Source: Flavobacterium sp. (GTDB taxonomy: Bacteria; Bacteroidota; Bacteroidia; Flavobacteriales; Flavobacteriaceae). Taken from it: a stretch of DNA of 64,000 bases. The notes beneath the pieces were generated by a model. It had not been told where the DNA came from and made no database searches. It saw nothing but the letters and a program-made list of their open reading frames with translations. Positions 16,255-24,908 of this stretch are shown piece by piece. Both the position numbers and the translations under genes were made by a program. Position 1 is the first letter of the stretch. The number at the start of each line of letters is the position of its first letter. The stretch covers positions 62,001 to 126,000 of the forward strand of contig NZ_JAIXTJ010000020.1 of assembly GCF_027483985.1 (NCBI RefSeq). Direction: 5' to 3'.

Positions 16255-18231
16255 CTAGTTATGCCTAGAAATTACTCTTCCTAATTTTTTGGAGAACATA
16301 TTGGTCAATCCTAAATAATCAACTACCATCGATAGCGTTTCGGAATTATCAACTTCTGTTTCTTGTGTGATTGACGTTTTTAATTCGTCTATAATCTTAT
16401 TTACTAAAAACCATCTTAAAGTTAGTATAGTTTCTGAAACGTATTGGCTTATGGTTTTGTCTTTGGCTTTTACGAAGATATTTTTAGCTTCCCAATTGTG
16501 TAAGGCTTCACGCTCATCATTCATAAGAATCGACGTTACTTCTTGAGACAATTCTGGTGGTAATTGTGATAAATACTTTTCTAATTCAAAAGTTTCATTT
16601 TGATTGAAATAAGTAATCAAATCATCATAAATACTTTTAAACAACGGATTGGCTAATTCCGTTTCGTCTTCTTGCAAGCTTAAAAAAATGCGTTGGTAAA
16701 CTTTGTATTTATTCATTTCTTTCACCTCAACCATTTCGCCATTCTCATTTGCTTTAAGCAAAATATCTTCAAAATCATCCTCTACATTTCCGTAGATTAA
16801 GAGAATTTCTATGATTTTGTGTTCTAATTCGTATTGGATATCAATATTGGCTGCAAGAACTGGATTCTCATTTTTTACAACTTCAAAAGCGGTTTGTTCT
16901 TCTTTGTGTTTTTTACTGAGTTCTGAAATATCTTTCTTGACTAGTTGAGCCAAAGTATTGAAAAGTACATCTTCAGAAATATCCATAATTCTAGAAACCT
17001 CTTGAATATAAATTTCTCTTTTTATTCGGTCGGGAATTTTAGAAATACTTGCTACCATATCACGAATCAGTTCAGCCTTCTTGATGGGATCATTCTTGGC
17101 GTCTTTCATCAACAACGATGCTTTGAATTGGATAAAATCCATTGCATTATCCTCAAAATATTGAATCAATTCTGGCAAAGGCGTTTTCTTAGCAAAACTA
17201 TCAGGATCATCACCATCGGGAAATGTGCAAACTTTTACATTCATTCCTTCTTCAAGAATCAAATCGATTCCGCGAATAGACGCACGTAAACCTGCCGCAT
17301 CGCCATCAAAAAGAACAGTAACATTCTTAGTCAAACGATTAATCAAACGAATTTGATCAGGTGTTAAAGCTGTTCCTGACGAAGCTACTACATTTTCAAT
17401 TCCGGCTTGATGCATTTGAATTACATCAGTATAACCTTCAACTAAGTAGCAATTATCATTTTTGGCAATGGCTTGTTTGGCGTGAAAAATTCCGTACAGA
17501 ACTTTACTCTTGTGGTACAAATCACTTTCTGGTGAATTAAGATACTTTGCAGCCTTTTTATCATTGGTTAAAATTCGGCCACCGAATCCTAAAACTCTTC
17601 CGCTCATCGACTGAATTGGAAACATCACACGACCTTTAAATCGATCAAACTGTTTGTCTTCACCTACAATTGTCAATCCGGTTTTTTCTAGAAATTCTAA
17701 TTTATACCCTTTTCCGAGCGCTTCTTTTGTTAAAGCGTCCCATTGATTAGGTGAATATCCTAAATTAAATTTCTTGATGGTTTCATTAGTAAAACCTCGT
17801 TCTTTAAAATAAGAAAGTGCAATGGCTTTTCCCTCTTCGGAATTGAGCAACATTTCTTGAAAATATTTAGATGCGAATTCTGAAACAAGAAACAAACTTT
17901 CTTTTTCATTGGCTATAACTTTCTCTTCGTCTGACAGTTCGGTTTCTTCGACTTCAATATTGTATTTTTTAGCTAAAAACCGAATAGCTTCAGGATAGGT
18001 AAATTGAGAATGCTCCATCAAAAAAGCAATGGCATTTCCGCCTTTACCAGACGAAAAATCTTTCCAAATTCCTTTTACAGGCGAAACCATAAAGGAAGGC
18101 GAGCGTTCATCCGAGAAAGGCGACAAACCTTTGAAGTTACTTCCGGCGCGTTTCAGTTGTACGAAATCGCCAATAACTTCCTCAACACGAGCAGCTTCGT
18201 AAACTTTATCTATGGTTTCTTTGGTTATCAA
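16255..18231 (-). CDS. dnaG: DnaG primase with a degenerate zinc-finger domain
   Basis: DnaG makes RNA primers for replication and works with the DnaB helicase. The 658-residue protein has the CHC2-like N-terminal domain (residues 1-100), a catalytic TOPRIM core (about 255-350, with VEGYTDVIQMH and FDGDAAGLRA), and a C-terminal helicase-interaction region. The four zinc ligands of the standard CPFH...CFGC layout are absent: the equivalents read S37-PF-S40 and D58-FS-S61. The surrounding fold residues remain (NFKGLSPFSDERSPSF, GKGGNAIAFLM). The start is TTG at 18229-18231; the only in-frame upstream ATG is followed by a stop. That start fits the family's usual MI opening. Confidence 0.93.
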   Translation of the reverse strand: MITKETIDKVYEAARVEEVIGDFVQLKRAGSNFKGLSPFSDERSPSFMVSPVKGIWKDFSSGKGGNAIAFLMEHSQFTYPEAIRFLAKKYNIEVEETELSDEEKVIANEKESLFLVSEFASKYFQEMLLNSEEGKAIALSYFKERGFTNETIKKFNLGYSPNQWDALTKEALGKGYKLEFLEKTGLTIVGEDKQFDRFKGRVMFPIQSMSGRVLGFGGRILTNDKKAAKYLNSPESDLYHKSKVLYGIFHAKQAIAKNDNCYLVEGYTDVIQMHQAGIENVVASSGTALTPDQIRLINRLTKNVTVLFDGDAAGLRASIRGIDLILEEGMNVKVCTFPDGDDPDSFAKKTPLPELIQYFEDNAMDFIQFKASLLMKDAKNDPIKKAELIRDMVASISKIPDRIKREIYIQEVSRIMDISEDVLFNTLAQLVKKDISELSKKHKEEQTAFEVVKNENPVLAANIDIQYELEHKIIEILLIYGNVEDDFEDILLKANENGEMVEVKEMNKYKVYQRIFLSLQEDETELANPLFKSIYDDLITYFNQNETFELEKYLSQLPPELSQEVTSILMNDEREALHNWEAKNIFVKAKDKTISQYVSETILTLRWFLVNKIIDELKTSITQETEVDNSETLSMVVDYLGLTNMFSKKLGRVISRHN

Positions 18232-18239
18232 TTTTGGAT

Positions 18240-18270
18240 TTTTAGATTTTTAGATTTTTTATAAAATCAT
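18240..18270. repeat. TTTTTAGAT repeats abutting the dnaG start
   Basis: Three adjacent GATTTTTA-type words lie directly upstream of the dnaG start. They resemble the repeats around the S23/IVP gene. Confidence 0.4.
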
Positions 18271-18307
18271 AAAATTTGTATTGTGTAAAAATACATATTT
18301 TTTTATA

Positions 18308-18336
18308 CAAAAGAGACGCGATAAATCGCGCCTCTA
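18308..18336 (-). terminator. GC-rich hairpin downstream of the outer-membrane protein gene
   Basis: AGAGACGCG and CGCGCCTCT pair around a 6-base loop, followed on the minus strand by TTTT. It may be a terminator. The sequence also resembles a dispersed palindrome I recall from Bacteroidota intergenic regions. Confidence 0.6.
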
Positions 18337-18362
18337 CAATTAATAACTAACCCAACAACTAT

Positions 18363-19424
18363 TTAATTAAAATCGAATCGTATTCCTAATGAAACATTGT
18401 TTTGCTTTACAACATTGTCTTGAAATATTGGATTCAAATCATATTTGATGTACAAACTTGTTTCTTTATAACCAATGTAGGCACTTAAACCATAAATAAA
18501 ATTGCTTGCATTGAAATCACCTTTAGCTTTCTCGTCATATTCTATATCATCAATTTCATATTCGATTTTTTGTTTAGACTTGATTCTGATTCCGGCATAA
18601 CCTCCAACTCCTAAACGAAAACTATTGTGCGTTTTAAAATAAGTCTTACCATCTTTTTCTTTTTTCTTTGTAAAATCAAATTCTAAATGAATAGGTGCTA
18701 CTAAATAGACATTTCTAAATCTAGAGTTTTTCAAATTAATTGCGCTAGTTTGCAGCTGCGTTTGATTTCCATTCACGGCAAAAACTCTGTTTTCAGTTGG
18801 TCTTAAATCGTTGTACATTAAGGATGCGCCATATTTTAAATGTAATAAATTATCATTTTTAAATAATCTTGAATTGTAAGACAAACCCCATTCGTAAAAA
18901 CGTGAACCTGCAAATCTAAAATCAGAATTCTCAACTGAACCATCTGTAACTACATTGTTTAAACCAAGCGCAAAAACAAATTGTGAAGTTGTTCTTTTCT
19001 CAGAACGATTGGCAATTGAATCGCGGTATTTTTGATATTTTTCGCCATTCTTACCATTCGATTTACTAAAAACAAAACCAAATTTATTTGGCTGGTATTC
19101 TTCTTCTATTTTTCCGTCTACTTTTTGCTGAACTAAATCCTTTAATTCTTCTTGAGCAACAGCAACTCTATTTTCAATAATTGTCGCTCTAGCTTGCGCT
19201 AGCTCTTGTTTTTTGGCATCGGCTTGTTCTTTAGTAATCGAACCGTTTTCTAATTGAACGTTCACAGCTTCCACCTCTGCTTTTAGGGTTTCTTTCTCCT
19301 CTTTTGTAATCTTTTCAATCTTGTCTGCAATAGCTTTGGCTTTGCTTTCAAAAGTTGTTTGTGCTACCATTTTGCTCGCAAAAAGGCATAGTAATAGTGC
19401 TAAGTAAATTGTAAAATTTCTCAT
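18363..19424 (-). CDS. Outer-membrane beta-barrel protein with an N-terminal coiled coil
   Basis: The 353-residue protein starts with a signal peptide ending near VAQ (residue 21). A charged helical segment of about 80 residues follows (22-105, Glu/Lys rich, likely coiled coil), then a region with alternating strand patterns (about 140-353) ending in IRFDFN. A terminal aromatic residue pattern of this kind is typical of outer-membrane barrels. I do not recognise a named family beyond porin-like proteins. It is the last gene of a sigma factor / membrane protein / barrel run, suggesting that the sigma factor responds to the envelope. Confidence 0.7.
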   Translation of the reverse strand: MRNFTIYLALLLCLFASKMVAQTTFESKAKAIADKIEKITKEEKETLKAEVEAVNVQLENGSITKEQADAKKQELAQARATIIENRVAVAQEELKDLVQQKVDGKIEEEYQPNKFGFVFSKSNGKNGEKYQKYRDSIANRSEKRTTSQFVFALGLNNVVTDGSVENSDFRFAGSRFYEWGLSYNSRLFKNDNLLHLKYGASLMYNDLRPTENRVFAVNGNQTQLQTSAINLKNSRFRNVYLVAPIHLEFDFTKKKEKDGKTYFKTHNSFRLGVGGYAGIRIKSKQKIEYEIDDIEYDEKAKGDFNASNFIYGLSAYIGYKETSLYIKYDLNPIFQDNVVKQNNVSLGIRFDFN

Positions 19425-19520
19425 GATGATTTAATTTAAATGATGATTGAACTTAATTTTTTGCAATACCGATTTAAGAAATTTAAAAAATCTTAAAAAT
19501 TGCTTTTGTAATTGTGATGT

Positions 19521-20270
19521 TTAATATTCTTGATTCCTGTTGGCAAGTGCCACTTTTACTTCTTGGTAATTTTTACTGATTTTGGATATAACTTTCTGTC
19601 TGAATGTTTGTTCTAATTCTCCGTCGACTTGAGATAACAAACTGTTGGCGTTTACTTTAACTTTTGAAATCGCTTCTTTTTTAGGGTTTTTCTCCATTGA
19701 AGCTACTACTTCATCAACATTGACCACTTTTTTAGGTTGTTCTACCTTTTCTTGAAAACTAATTTTTGGCATCTCTTTCTGAGCGATGACTTCAGTAAGT
19801 TGATACTCGATTTCTTTTTCTTTGTTGATGATTGATTTTTGATTTGTTTTTTGTTTGATTGAATTGAAACTCTTAGATGATTGTTGATTGTTAATTGTTG
19901 ATTGTTGATTGTTGATTGTTACTGCAACTTGCTCTTCTTGCTGACTTACTGTTTCGTTTATGAAATTTTGTTTTGTGATTACTGAATCTTTTTGTTCGTT
20001 GTTGTTTTTAATTTCTTTTGTAACTACAGTATTAGTACCGTTTGAGATTTCCTCTTTTTGATTTATAAAAAACAAACCTAGCGACATAAAAACCAAGATA
20101 CTTGCGGCAATCCCAATATTTTTAACTGTGAAAAAAGGAAAACGCTTTGTTTTTTTCTCTTCCGCTACGGAAAGCATCGCGTCTAATCGATCCCAAGCCA
20201 TTTCTGTAGGTTGGATTTCTCGAGCATTTAACTTTTCTCTTATTTGATTTTCTATATTATTCTGTGCCAT
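19521..20270 (-). CDS. Single-pass membrane protein, candidate anti-sigma factor
   Basis: The 249-residue protein has a cytoplasmic N-terminal segment of about 45 residues containing AWDRLDAML, one membrane helix at about 50-69, and a low-complexity extracytoplasmic part rich in Gln, Asn, Lys and Ser. A repeated NNQQSTI unit comes from tandem TGATTGT words at 19870-19920. The layout and the 14-base overlap with the sigma factor gene upstream fit an anti-sigma factor. I see no zinc-binding HxxxCxxC motif, so this is inference from position and topology. Confidence 0.6.
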   Translation of the reverse strand: MAQNNIENQIREKLNAREIQPTEMAWDRLDAMLSVAEEKKTKRFPFFTVKNIGIAASILVFMSLGLFFINQKEEISNGTNTVVTKEIKNNNEQKDSVITKQNFINETVSQQEEQVAVTINNQQSTINNQQSSKSFNSIKQKTNQKSIINKEKEIEYQLTEVIAQKEMPKISFQEKVEQPKKVVNVDEVVASMEKNPKKEAISKVKVNANSLLSQVDGELEQTFRQKVISKISKNYQEVKVALANRNQEY

Positions 20271-20817
20271 TGGTGTAATTTTTTAAATTGCTGATGTTGT
20301 TTTGCAACATTTTTCTAGCGTGTGATAATTGCGATTTTGATGTTCCTTCATTAATTCCGAGCATTGCTGCAATTTCTTGATGTTTATAACCTTCAATCGC
20401 ATAAAGGTTGAACACCATTTTATAACCGTCAGGTAAATTGTCTATCAAAAACTGAATGTCTTCAACAGAAAACTGACTTTCGATATTATTGAAACTTTCT
20501 TCAAAATAATTCTCGTCTTCAATGAACTTAACTTTTTTTTGAACTCTTATAAAGGAAATACATTCATTTATCATTATTCTTCTTATCCAACCTTCAAAAC
20601 TTCCTTCGTGTTTAAAATTTTTTAAATTGGTGAAGACTTTCATAAAAGCTGTAATCATTATGTCTTCAGCTTGATGAACATCTTTAATATATTGTCTGCA
20701 AACACTTAACATTTTTGGAGAAAATTTAGAATAAATCTGATGTTGTGCATGACGATTGTTCTCGACAGCCAATTCGATTACTTCTCTTTCTTCTTGATGT
20801 AAGTTGATTACTTTCAT
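20257..20817 (-). CDS. ECF-type RNA polymerase sigma factor
   Basis: The 186-residue protein has a sigma-2 domain with KVFTNLKNFKHEGSFEGWIRRIM (about residues 65-87; region 2.3-2.4) and a C-terminal sigma-4 helix-turn-helix containing GYKHQEIAAMLGINEGTSKS (about 148-167). The size and absence of regions 1 and 3 place it in the ECF group. It overlaps the candidate anti-sigma gene and is followed by the barrel protein gene. I could not find a distinctive target promoter. Confidence 0.9.
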   Translation of the reverse strand: MKVINLHQEEREVIELAVENNRHAQHQIYSKFSPKMLSVCRQYIKDVHQAEDIMITAFMKVFTNLKNFKHEGSFEGWIRRIMINECISFIRVQKKVKFIEDENYFEESFNNIESQFSVEDIQFLIDNLPDGYKMVFNLYAIEGYKHQEIAAMLGINEGTSKSQLSHARKMLQNNISNLKNYTNGTE

Positions 20818-21037
20818 TACTCAGTGTTCAAAATTCAGTTTTTAGTTTTCAGTCAATCGCATTAAAAACAGTCTTCTATTAGCATAGACGATTGTAGTTG
20901 TAAAATGGTTGCATACTAATGTGAAAATAATTAAAAATATTTTTATTTAATTGAATTACAACAGTTTAAATTGAAATTATTTTTTGAGATTCCTACGGAA
21001 TGACAAATTGTGTACAACTGAGAACTGAACACTGAAA
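20818..21037. repeat. Spacer with CAGTGTTCA repeats and a half-palindrome
   Basis: The 220-base spacer has CTCAGTGTTCA near 20820 and, in inverted orientation, GAACTGAACACTGAA at about 21022-21036. At 20985-21008 it carries GATTCCTACGGAATGACAAA, a half unit resembling the palindromic array at 62591-62930. No gene is visible. Confidence 0.5.
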
Positions 21038-22015
21038 CTACTTCTTTCTTTCAATAACGTAGTTTACCATCAAGATCAAGCTATCTTTATAAATAGAATT
21101 AGGAAAATCTTGAATCAAAGCCAGAGCTTCTTGTTGGAATTGGGCCATTTTTTGTTCGGCGTAAGAAAGTCCGTTTTTGTTTTTAACAAACTGGATTACT
21201 TCTTTAACGCGCTTTTTATCTTTATTGTGGTTTTTTATAGAATTGATGCACCAGCTTTTTTCCTTATCAGAACAATTGTTTAAAGCATAAATTAATGGTA
21301 AAGTCATTTTTTGTTCTTTGATGTCAATTCCAGTAGGTTTTCCGATGGCTTCATCAGTATAATCGAATAAGTCGTCTTTTATTTGAAAAGCCATTCCGAT
21401 AAGTTCACCAAACTTTCGCATTTTTTCGACAATAATTTCATCGTCTGAAACTGATTTTGCTCCAAGTGCACAACAAGCAGCAATAAGTGTAGCTGTTTTT
21501 TGACGGATGATTTCGTAGTAGATATCTTCTGTAATATCTAATCGTCTTGCTTTTTCAATTTGAAGTAATTCGCCTTCACTCATTTCTCTTACCGCAACCG
21601 AAATTATTCGCAATAAATCGAAATCTCCATAATCTATAGAAAGTAATAAACCTTTAGATAGTAAATAATCACCAACAAGAACGGCGATTTTATTTTTCCA
21701 AAGAGCATTTATCGAGAAAAAACCTCTTCTTCTATTACTATCATCAACGACATCATCGTGAACTAAAGTTGCGGTGTGAATCAATTCAATTACACACGCA
21801 CCGCGATAAGTGCGTTCATCAACACTTCCGCCTGAAATCATTTTGGCAGTTAAGAAAACAAACATTGGTCGCATTTGTTTTCCTTTTCTGTTAACAATAT
21901 AGTACGTGATTCTGTTTAACAACGCTACTTTAGACGACATTGATTCATAGAACTTTTTTTCGAAAAGCTCCATTTCTTCAAGAATAGGTTGTTTTATTTG
22001 TGAAGTAATATTCAT
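21038..22015 (-). CDS. Long-chain all-trans polyprenyl diphosphate synthase
   Basis: The product condenses isopentenyl diphosphate onto allylic diphosphates; in this kind of organism the likely use is the menaquinone side chain. The 325-residue protein has the first Asp-rich motif in LVHDDVVDDSNRRRG and the second in QIKDDLFDYTDE. I start at the ATG at 22013-22015 (MNITSQIKQP). The ATG three codons upstream overlaps a TACCTTTG promoter box, so the shorter start is favoured. Chain length cannot be read with certainty; octaprenyl or heptaprenyl is likely. Confidence 0.9.
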   Translation of the reverse strand: MNITSQIKQPILEEMELFEKKFYESMSSKVALLNRITYYIVNRKGKQMRPMFVFLTAKMISGGSVDERTYRGACVIELIHTATLVHDDVVDDSNRRRGFFSINALWKNKIAVLVGDYLLSKGLLLSIDYGDFDLLRIISVAVREMSEGELLQIEKARRLDITEDIYYEIIRQKTATLIAACCALGAKSVSDDEIIVEKMRKFGELIGMAFQIKDDLFDYTDEAIGKPTGIDIKEQKMTLPLIYALNNCSDKEKSWCINSIKNHNKDKKRVKEVIQFVKNKNGLSYAEQKMAQFQQEALALIQDFPNSIYKDSLILMVNYVIERKK

Positions 22016-22021
22016 TGGTTT

Positions 22022-22029
22022 CAAAGGTA
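22022..22029 (-). promoter_or_regulatory. -7 box of the polyprenyl synthase gene, almost on its start codon
   Basis: TACCTTTG on the minus strand ends six bases before the ATG at 22013-22015, which implies a leaderless or near-leaderless mRNA. Confidence 0.55.
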
Positions 22030-22078
22030 GTTAAATTGAAAATACCTCACAAAAGATGTCGCTAAGCTTATAAAAAAA

Positions 22079-23116
22079 TTATGATTTGTTAGCCAATTGC
22101 CCGCAAGCTGCATCAATGTCTTTACCACGACTTCTTCTTACTTTTGCAACAATATTATATTTCGACAATTCTGATATATATAAATTAATGGCTTCGTCTG
22201 AGGCTTGTTGGAACTCGCCATCATCAATTGGATTGTATTCGATAAGATTTACTTTACACGGAACATATTTGCAAAATTTAACTAAGGCATCAACAGCTTC
22301 TTTAGTATCGTTTATTCCTTTCCAAACTACATATTCGTAGGTGATTTTACTTTTTGTTTTTCGGTACCAATATTCTAAAGATTCTCTCAAGTCAGCCAAA
22401 GGAAAGTTCTTACTAAATGGCATAATTCGAGCACGAACTTCATCAATTGCTGAATGTAAAGAAACTGCCAACTTAAATTTCACTTCGTCATCAGCCATTT
22501 TTTTAATCATTTTTGGAATTCCTGAGGTTGAAACCGTAATTCTTTTTGGTGACATTCCTAAACCTTCGTCTGAGGTAATCATATCAATAGCCTTGATAAC
22601 ATTATTATAGTTCATCAAAGGTTCACCCATTCCCATAAAAACAATATTAGAAAGCGGATGATTATGATATAATTTACTTTCTCTATCAATGGCAATCACT
22701 TGATCATATATTTCACCTGGCTCGAGATTTCGCATTCTTTTTAAACGAGCTGTGGCGCAAAAATTGCAATCTAAACTACAACCCACTTGCGATGAAACAC
22801 AAGCCGTAGTTCTAGTATTTGTCGGAATTAATACCGATTCTACAATTAAACCATCGTGAAGTCTCACGGCATTTTTAACCGTTCCGTCTTCACTGCGTTG
22901 CATAGTATCGACTTCGATGTGATTGATAACAAAATTAGTTTCTAGAATAGACCTCGTTTCTTTTGAAATATTAGTCATATCTTCAAACGAATGCGCGCCT
23001 TTACTCCACAACCACTCGTGTACTTGATTGCCGCGAAAAGCTTTATCGCCGTTGGCTACAAAAAAATCACGGATTTGTTCTTTGGTTAAACTTCTTATGT
23101 CTTTTTTCTCAATCAT
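22079..23116 (-). CDS. rlmN: RlmN, 23S rRNA/tRNA adenine C2-methyltransferase (radical SAM)
   Basis: RlmN methylates C2 of A2503 in 23S rRNA and A37 of some tRNAs. The 345-residue protein has the radical SAM cluster motif C-x3-C-x2-C in GCSLDCNFCAT, the GMGEPLMNYNNV block and a C-terminal catalytic Cys in DAACGQLANKS. The start is the ATG at 23114-23116 (MIEKKDIRSL). An upstream frame to 23230 has 38 extra codons that run through the promoter and look like noncoding DNA. Confidence 0.95.
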   Translation of the reverse strand: MIEKKDIRSLTKEQIRDFFVANGDKAFRGNQVHEWLWSKGAHSFEDMTNISKETRSILETNFVINHIEVDTMQRSEDGTVKNAVRLHDGLIVESVLIPTNTRTTACVSSQVGCSLDCNFCATARLKRMRNLEPGEIYDQVIAIDRESKLYHNHPLSNIVFMGMGEPLMNYNNVIKAIDMITSDEGLGMSPKRITVSTSGIPKMIKKMADDEVKFKLAVSLHSAIDEVRARIMPFSKNFPLADLRESLEYWYRKTKSKITYEYVVWKGINDTKEAVDALVKFCKYVPCKVNLIEYNPIDDGEFQQASDEAINLYISELSKYNIVAKVRRSRGKDIDAACGQLANKS

Positions 23117-23120
23117 AGTG

Positions 23121-23128
23121 CAAAGGTA
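23121..23128 (-). promoter_or_regulatory. -7 box of rlmN, 4 bases from the start codon
   Basis: TACCTTTG on the minus strand lies four bases from the rlmN ATG. Transcription should begin at or next to the start codon. Confidence 0.55.
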
Positions 23129-23168
23129 AAACAATTTGTTGATTTGGTTATTTGTCTGTAGTAATTTG

Positions 23169-23176
23169 TAATTTTG
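23169..23176 (+). promoter_or_regulatory. -7 box of the small secreted protein gene
   Basis: TAATTTTG lies seven bases before the ATG at 23184, with a TTG at 23144-23146 spaced 22 bases upstream. It is back-to-back with the rlmN promoter. Confidence 0.5.
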
Positions 23177-23183
23177 TAAAAAA

Positions 23184-23708
23184 ATGAAAATGAAAAATTT
23201 GCATTTATTGTTAATATTACTTTCCTTCACAAATAGTTTCAGTCAAAATGATTCCATTAAAAAATATACCAACCTCGAAGATTTTGGTGGAAACAAATAT
23301 AAATTAGAAGGAAATTGGAAAGAAGTATATGACGGTAAATATGAAAATTTCATTACTCATTGCCCAATATTAAGAGACAATAAGAATAACATACTTGAGT
23401 TTGCAAAATGGGATTCTAGCAAATTATCTTTGCAAAATGGTAATAATTTGACAGAAATTAATTTATCCTTAATTAATTATTTGAATGAAAAAAAAATTGA
23501 AATTTTAGGATTAGAGAGTGGTCCGAAAAAAAATTATTTTATCTACAAATTAAATTTGAATTCAAAAATAAAACAAAATGAAAAAGTGATTTTATATAAT
23601 TTGATAGGTGTAAAAGGAAAGTATGTTTATTCCATAGTCTATTATAGTTATGAAAATAAACTTGAAAATTCATCAATTTTTTTAGCTGACACTTTTAACA
23701 ATAATTAA
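23184..23708 (+). CDS. Small secreted protein of unknown function
   Basis: The 174-residue protein opens with a clear signal peptide (LHLLLILLSFTNSFSQ; mature start near residue 22). The rest is Asn/Lys-rich with predicted strands and no motif I know. It lies seven bases upstream of the O-methyltransferase gene on the same strand. The very AT-rich codons and absent conserved motifs suggest a lineage-specific gene. The ATG at 23190 is an alternative start. Confidence 0.7.
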   Translation: MKMKNLHLLLILLSFTNSFSQNDSIKKYTNLEDFGGNKYKLEGNWKEVYDGKYENFITHCPILRDNKNNILEFAKWDSSKLSLQNGNNLTEINLSLINYLNEKKIEILGLESGPKKNYFIYKLNLNSKIKQNEKVILYNLIGVKGKYVYSIVYYSYENKLENSSIFLADTFNNN

Positions 23709-23715
23709 ACAAAAA

Positions 23716-24357
23716 ATGCATTTCATATCTGAAGAATTAGAAAATTACGTAGAGCAACATTCACAAAATGAGCCTGAATTGTTGGTCCAACTTTTTAAAG
23801 AAACCCACCAAAAAATATTACAACCAAGAATGTTGAGTGGTCATTTTCAAGGTCGAGTTTTAAGTATGTTGTCTAAAATTATAAATCCAGAAAACATTTT
23901 AGAAATCGGAACTTACACAGGTTATGCAGCATTATGCTTAGCAGAAGGAATGCAGAAAAATGGCTCTTTAGATACTATAGACGTAAAAGAAGAATTAGTG
24001 CCAATTCAACAAAAATACTTTGATCTATCGCCGTGGAAAGACCAAATTACTGCACATCTAGGAGATGCTTTAGAAATAATTCCTACTCTGAGCAAGAAAT
24101 ATGATTTGGTTTTTATTGATGCTGACAAAGAAAACTACATCAATTATTTTAATATGGTTGTTCCGATGATGAATAAAGGCGGCATCATTCTATCGGATAA
24201 TGTACTTTGGAGTGGAAAAGTTCTCGAAGAATTGAATCCGAAAGATTTGAGTACAAAAATACTTTTAGAGTACAATCAAATGGTTAATACTGATTCAAGA
24301 GTAGAAACGGTTTTGTTGCCTATTCGTGATGGATTAACAGTATCGCGAGTACTTTAA
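23716..24357 (+). CDS. Class I SAM-dependent O-methyltransferase (catechol/caffeoyl-CoA type)
   Basis: The 213-residue protein has SAM motif I in EIGTYTGYAALCLAEG (about residues 57-72), an acidic residue in TIDVKEE, and VFIDADKENYINYF, the metal-binding Asp motif of the COMT-like family. The substrate is unknown; members methylate catechols and related hydroxyls. Its stop codon overlaps the 3' end of the convergent PAP2 gene by four bases. Confidence 0.9.
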   Translation: MHFISEELENYVEQHSQNEPELLVQLFKETHQKILQPRMLSGHFQGRVLSMLSKIINPENILEIGTYTGYAALCLAEGMQKNGSLDTIDVKEELVPIQQKYFDLSPWKDQITAHLGDALEIIPTLSKKYDLVFIDADKENYINYFNMVVPMMNKGGIILSDNVLWSGKVLEELNPKDLSTKILLEYNQMVNTDSRVETVLLPIRDGLTVSRVL

Positions 24358-24908
24358 TCTTTAAGAATATATTTCTGATAAAGTTTATAAAAAATAAATC
24401 CGAAAGTAGCTCCAAAAGCATATCCTGTTAAAATATCTGATGGAAAATGTAGTCCGAGATAAATTCTACTGAATGCAAATACTAATGGAAACAAAAATAA
24501 TAGAAAGGTATACTTGTAATATCTTCTAATTATTAAAAATACAAAAACGGTGGTAGCCATTGAATTTGTCGCGTGACCCGAAAAGAAACTATAAGAATCA
24601 CTTGGTTTGACTCTTCTAATAATATCTTTTATATCTAAGTCGTTACACGGACGCAAACGCTGAAAATGATTCTTAAAAAAATTGGATGTTTGATCACTTA
24701 TTAAAATCAATACTGCGATAAAAACCAGTGCGATAAAAAAGTTCTTCCAGCCTATTTTCTTTGCTAACAAATAAAAAACTAGCAAAAAATAAGGCGTCCA
24801 GTAGACTTGTTTTGTTATTATTAACCAAAATCCATCAAACGATTCGGAACCCAATCCGTTTAAGAAAACCAGTAAATCTTTGTCTATCGCAATGATTTTT
24901 TCGAGCAT
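24354..24908 (-). CDS. PAP2-family membrane phosphatase
   Basis: The 184-residue polytopic protein carries all three PAP2 motifs: KNHFQRLRP (motif 1), FFSGHA (motif 2) and SRIYLGLHFPSD (motif 3). The family removes phosphate from lipids such as undecaprenyl diphosphate or phosphatidic acid, facing the periplasm. The substrate here is not fixed by sequence. It shares one base with the end of the TatA-type gene, so the two are probably co-transcribed. Confidence 0.9.
   Translation of the reverse strand: MLEKIIAIDKDLLVFLNGLGSESFDGFWLIITKQVYWTPYFLLVFYLLAKKIGWKNFFIALVFIAVLILISDQTSNFFKNHFQRLRPCNDLDIKDIIRRVKPSDSYSFFSGHATNSMATTVFVFLIIRRYYKYTFLLFLFPLVFAFSRIYLGLHFPSDILTGYAFGATFGFIFYKLYQKYILKD

Noticed and set aside
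18308..18336. CpG-rich hairpin as part of an RNA gene
   Set aside because: It is a simple short stem after a gene end; nothing suggests a larger structured RNA.
20985..21010. Riboswitch leader for the polyprenyl synthase or sigma gene
   Set aside because: The stretch reads as a half unit of the palindromic repeat family and does not lie in a leader of either gene.
23117..23230. Longer N-terminus of rlmN
   Set aside because: The 38 extra codons cross the rlmN promoter and the divergent gene's promoter, and precede the family's usual start.
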